64,000 nucleotides of DNA from an uncultured Methanobacteriaceae archaeon. GTDB lineage: Archaea > Methanobacteriota > Methanobacteria > Methanobacteriales > Methanobacteriaceae. Of the stretch, positions 63,866-64,000 are shown piece by piece. Under the pieces are notes generated by a model that did not search any database, was not told the DNA's origin, and worked only from the letters and a program-made list of their open reading frames with translations. Made by a program: the position numbers and the translations under genes. The DNA is taken from the NCBI GenBank assembly GCA_947259185.1, contig CAMYKT010000003.1, forward strand, positions 1 through 64,000, given 5' to 3'. Numbering within the stretch: the first letter of the stretch is position 1; each line of letters opens with the position of its first letter.

Positions 63866-64000
63866 TCATTTTGTACTAATTTCCACCACTTCCTCCCGGG
63901 GGTGTACCCTGAAAACTTTCCCGGTTATTTTTTTAACCAGTTGTATATTGGTACGGGCATGGGAGCTTAAAGTGGGAATCTTAAAACAGGAGTCACCCGC
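63866..64000 (-). CDS. C-terminus of an unidentified protein, partial
   Basis: The minus frame is open for 44 codons from the window edge to TGA at 63868-63866. The visible end reads AGDSCFKIPTLSSHARTNIQ and ends VFRVHPREEVVEISTK. I do not recognise the family. Convergent with birA, 113 bases apart. Confidence 0.5.
   Translation of the reverse strand, partial: AGDSCFKIPTLSSHARTNIQLVKKITGKVFRVHPREEVVEISTK

Overview
The window is chromosomal DNA of a methanogenic archaeon of the order Methanobacteriales, most likely a Methanobacterium species. The evidence is the archaeal S10/spc/alpha ribosomal gene order with archaeal and eukaryotic-type members (rpl4e-like L4, S4e, L32e, L19e, L18e, L34e, L14e), archaeal RNA polymerase subunits D, K and N, RNase P protein 1, an archaeal adenylate kinase, the archaeal mevalonate pathway with isopentenyl phosphate kinase, the adjacent pycA-birA pair, an LL-diaminopimelate aminotransferase, and strong archaeal ribosome binding sites (variants of GGAGGTGAT). 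The DNA is AT-rich. I see no IS element, CRISPR array or prophage.

Bases 1-25640 are an accessory or house-keeping mosaic. They hold a truncated PAS sensor, three DUF308/HdeD-like membrane proteins, a YjdF-like membrane protein, a 14-helix MFS exporter, two YbjQ-domain proteins, and a small ribbon-helix-helix gene. Next come a TusA-DsrE-NifS-like sulfur-transfer cluster whose NifS homologue lacks the PLP lysine, a lipoprotein, and an orphan CbiM permease with a secreted partner. A PEP-synthase-like phosphotransferase follows with a CrtC-like neighbour, then a DUF389 membrane protein, a PRC-barrel protein, an LCP-family protein and a small secreted protein built of two near-identical repeats. 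The segment ends with the ectoine operon ectABC and a DUF2193-DUF2180-aquaporin cluster.

Bases 25767-43000 are almost entirely on the minus strand: dapL, gltX, then a compact isoprenoid and lipid block (idsA, RNase J, fni, ipk, mvk), a Memo-like gene, rps2, a ferredoxin, enolase, rpoK, a tRNA-Pro(GGG) gene that I read as carrying two nested introns, rpoN, rps9, rpl13, rpl18e, rpoD, rps11, rps4, rps13, tRNA-Ser(GGA) and cbf5.

Bases 43000-59951 continue on the minus strand with rpl14e, cmk, rpl34e, an EMC3-like insertase, adkA, secY and the spc and S10 ribosomal clusters, up to rpl3 and a SPOUT methyltransferase gene at the upstream end. The rest holds a METTL5-like methyltransferase gene interrupted by an in-frame TAG, the divergent pycA-birA pair (pyruvate carboxylase biotin carboxylase subunit and its biotin ligase), and the end of an unidentified gene.

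The points most worth attention are the NifS homologue that has lost its PLP-binding residues while sitting beside TusA and DsrE, the nested-intron tRNA-Pro that shares a base with the rpoN stop codon, the amber-interrupted METTL5 gene, the uncharacterised DUF2193-DUF2180-aquaporin cluster and the RPH-like phosphotransferase pair. All identifications come from reading sequence and from recalled family features; no database search was run.
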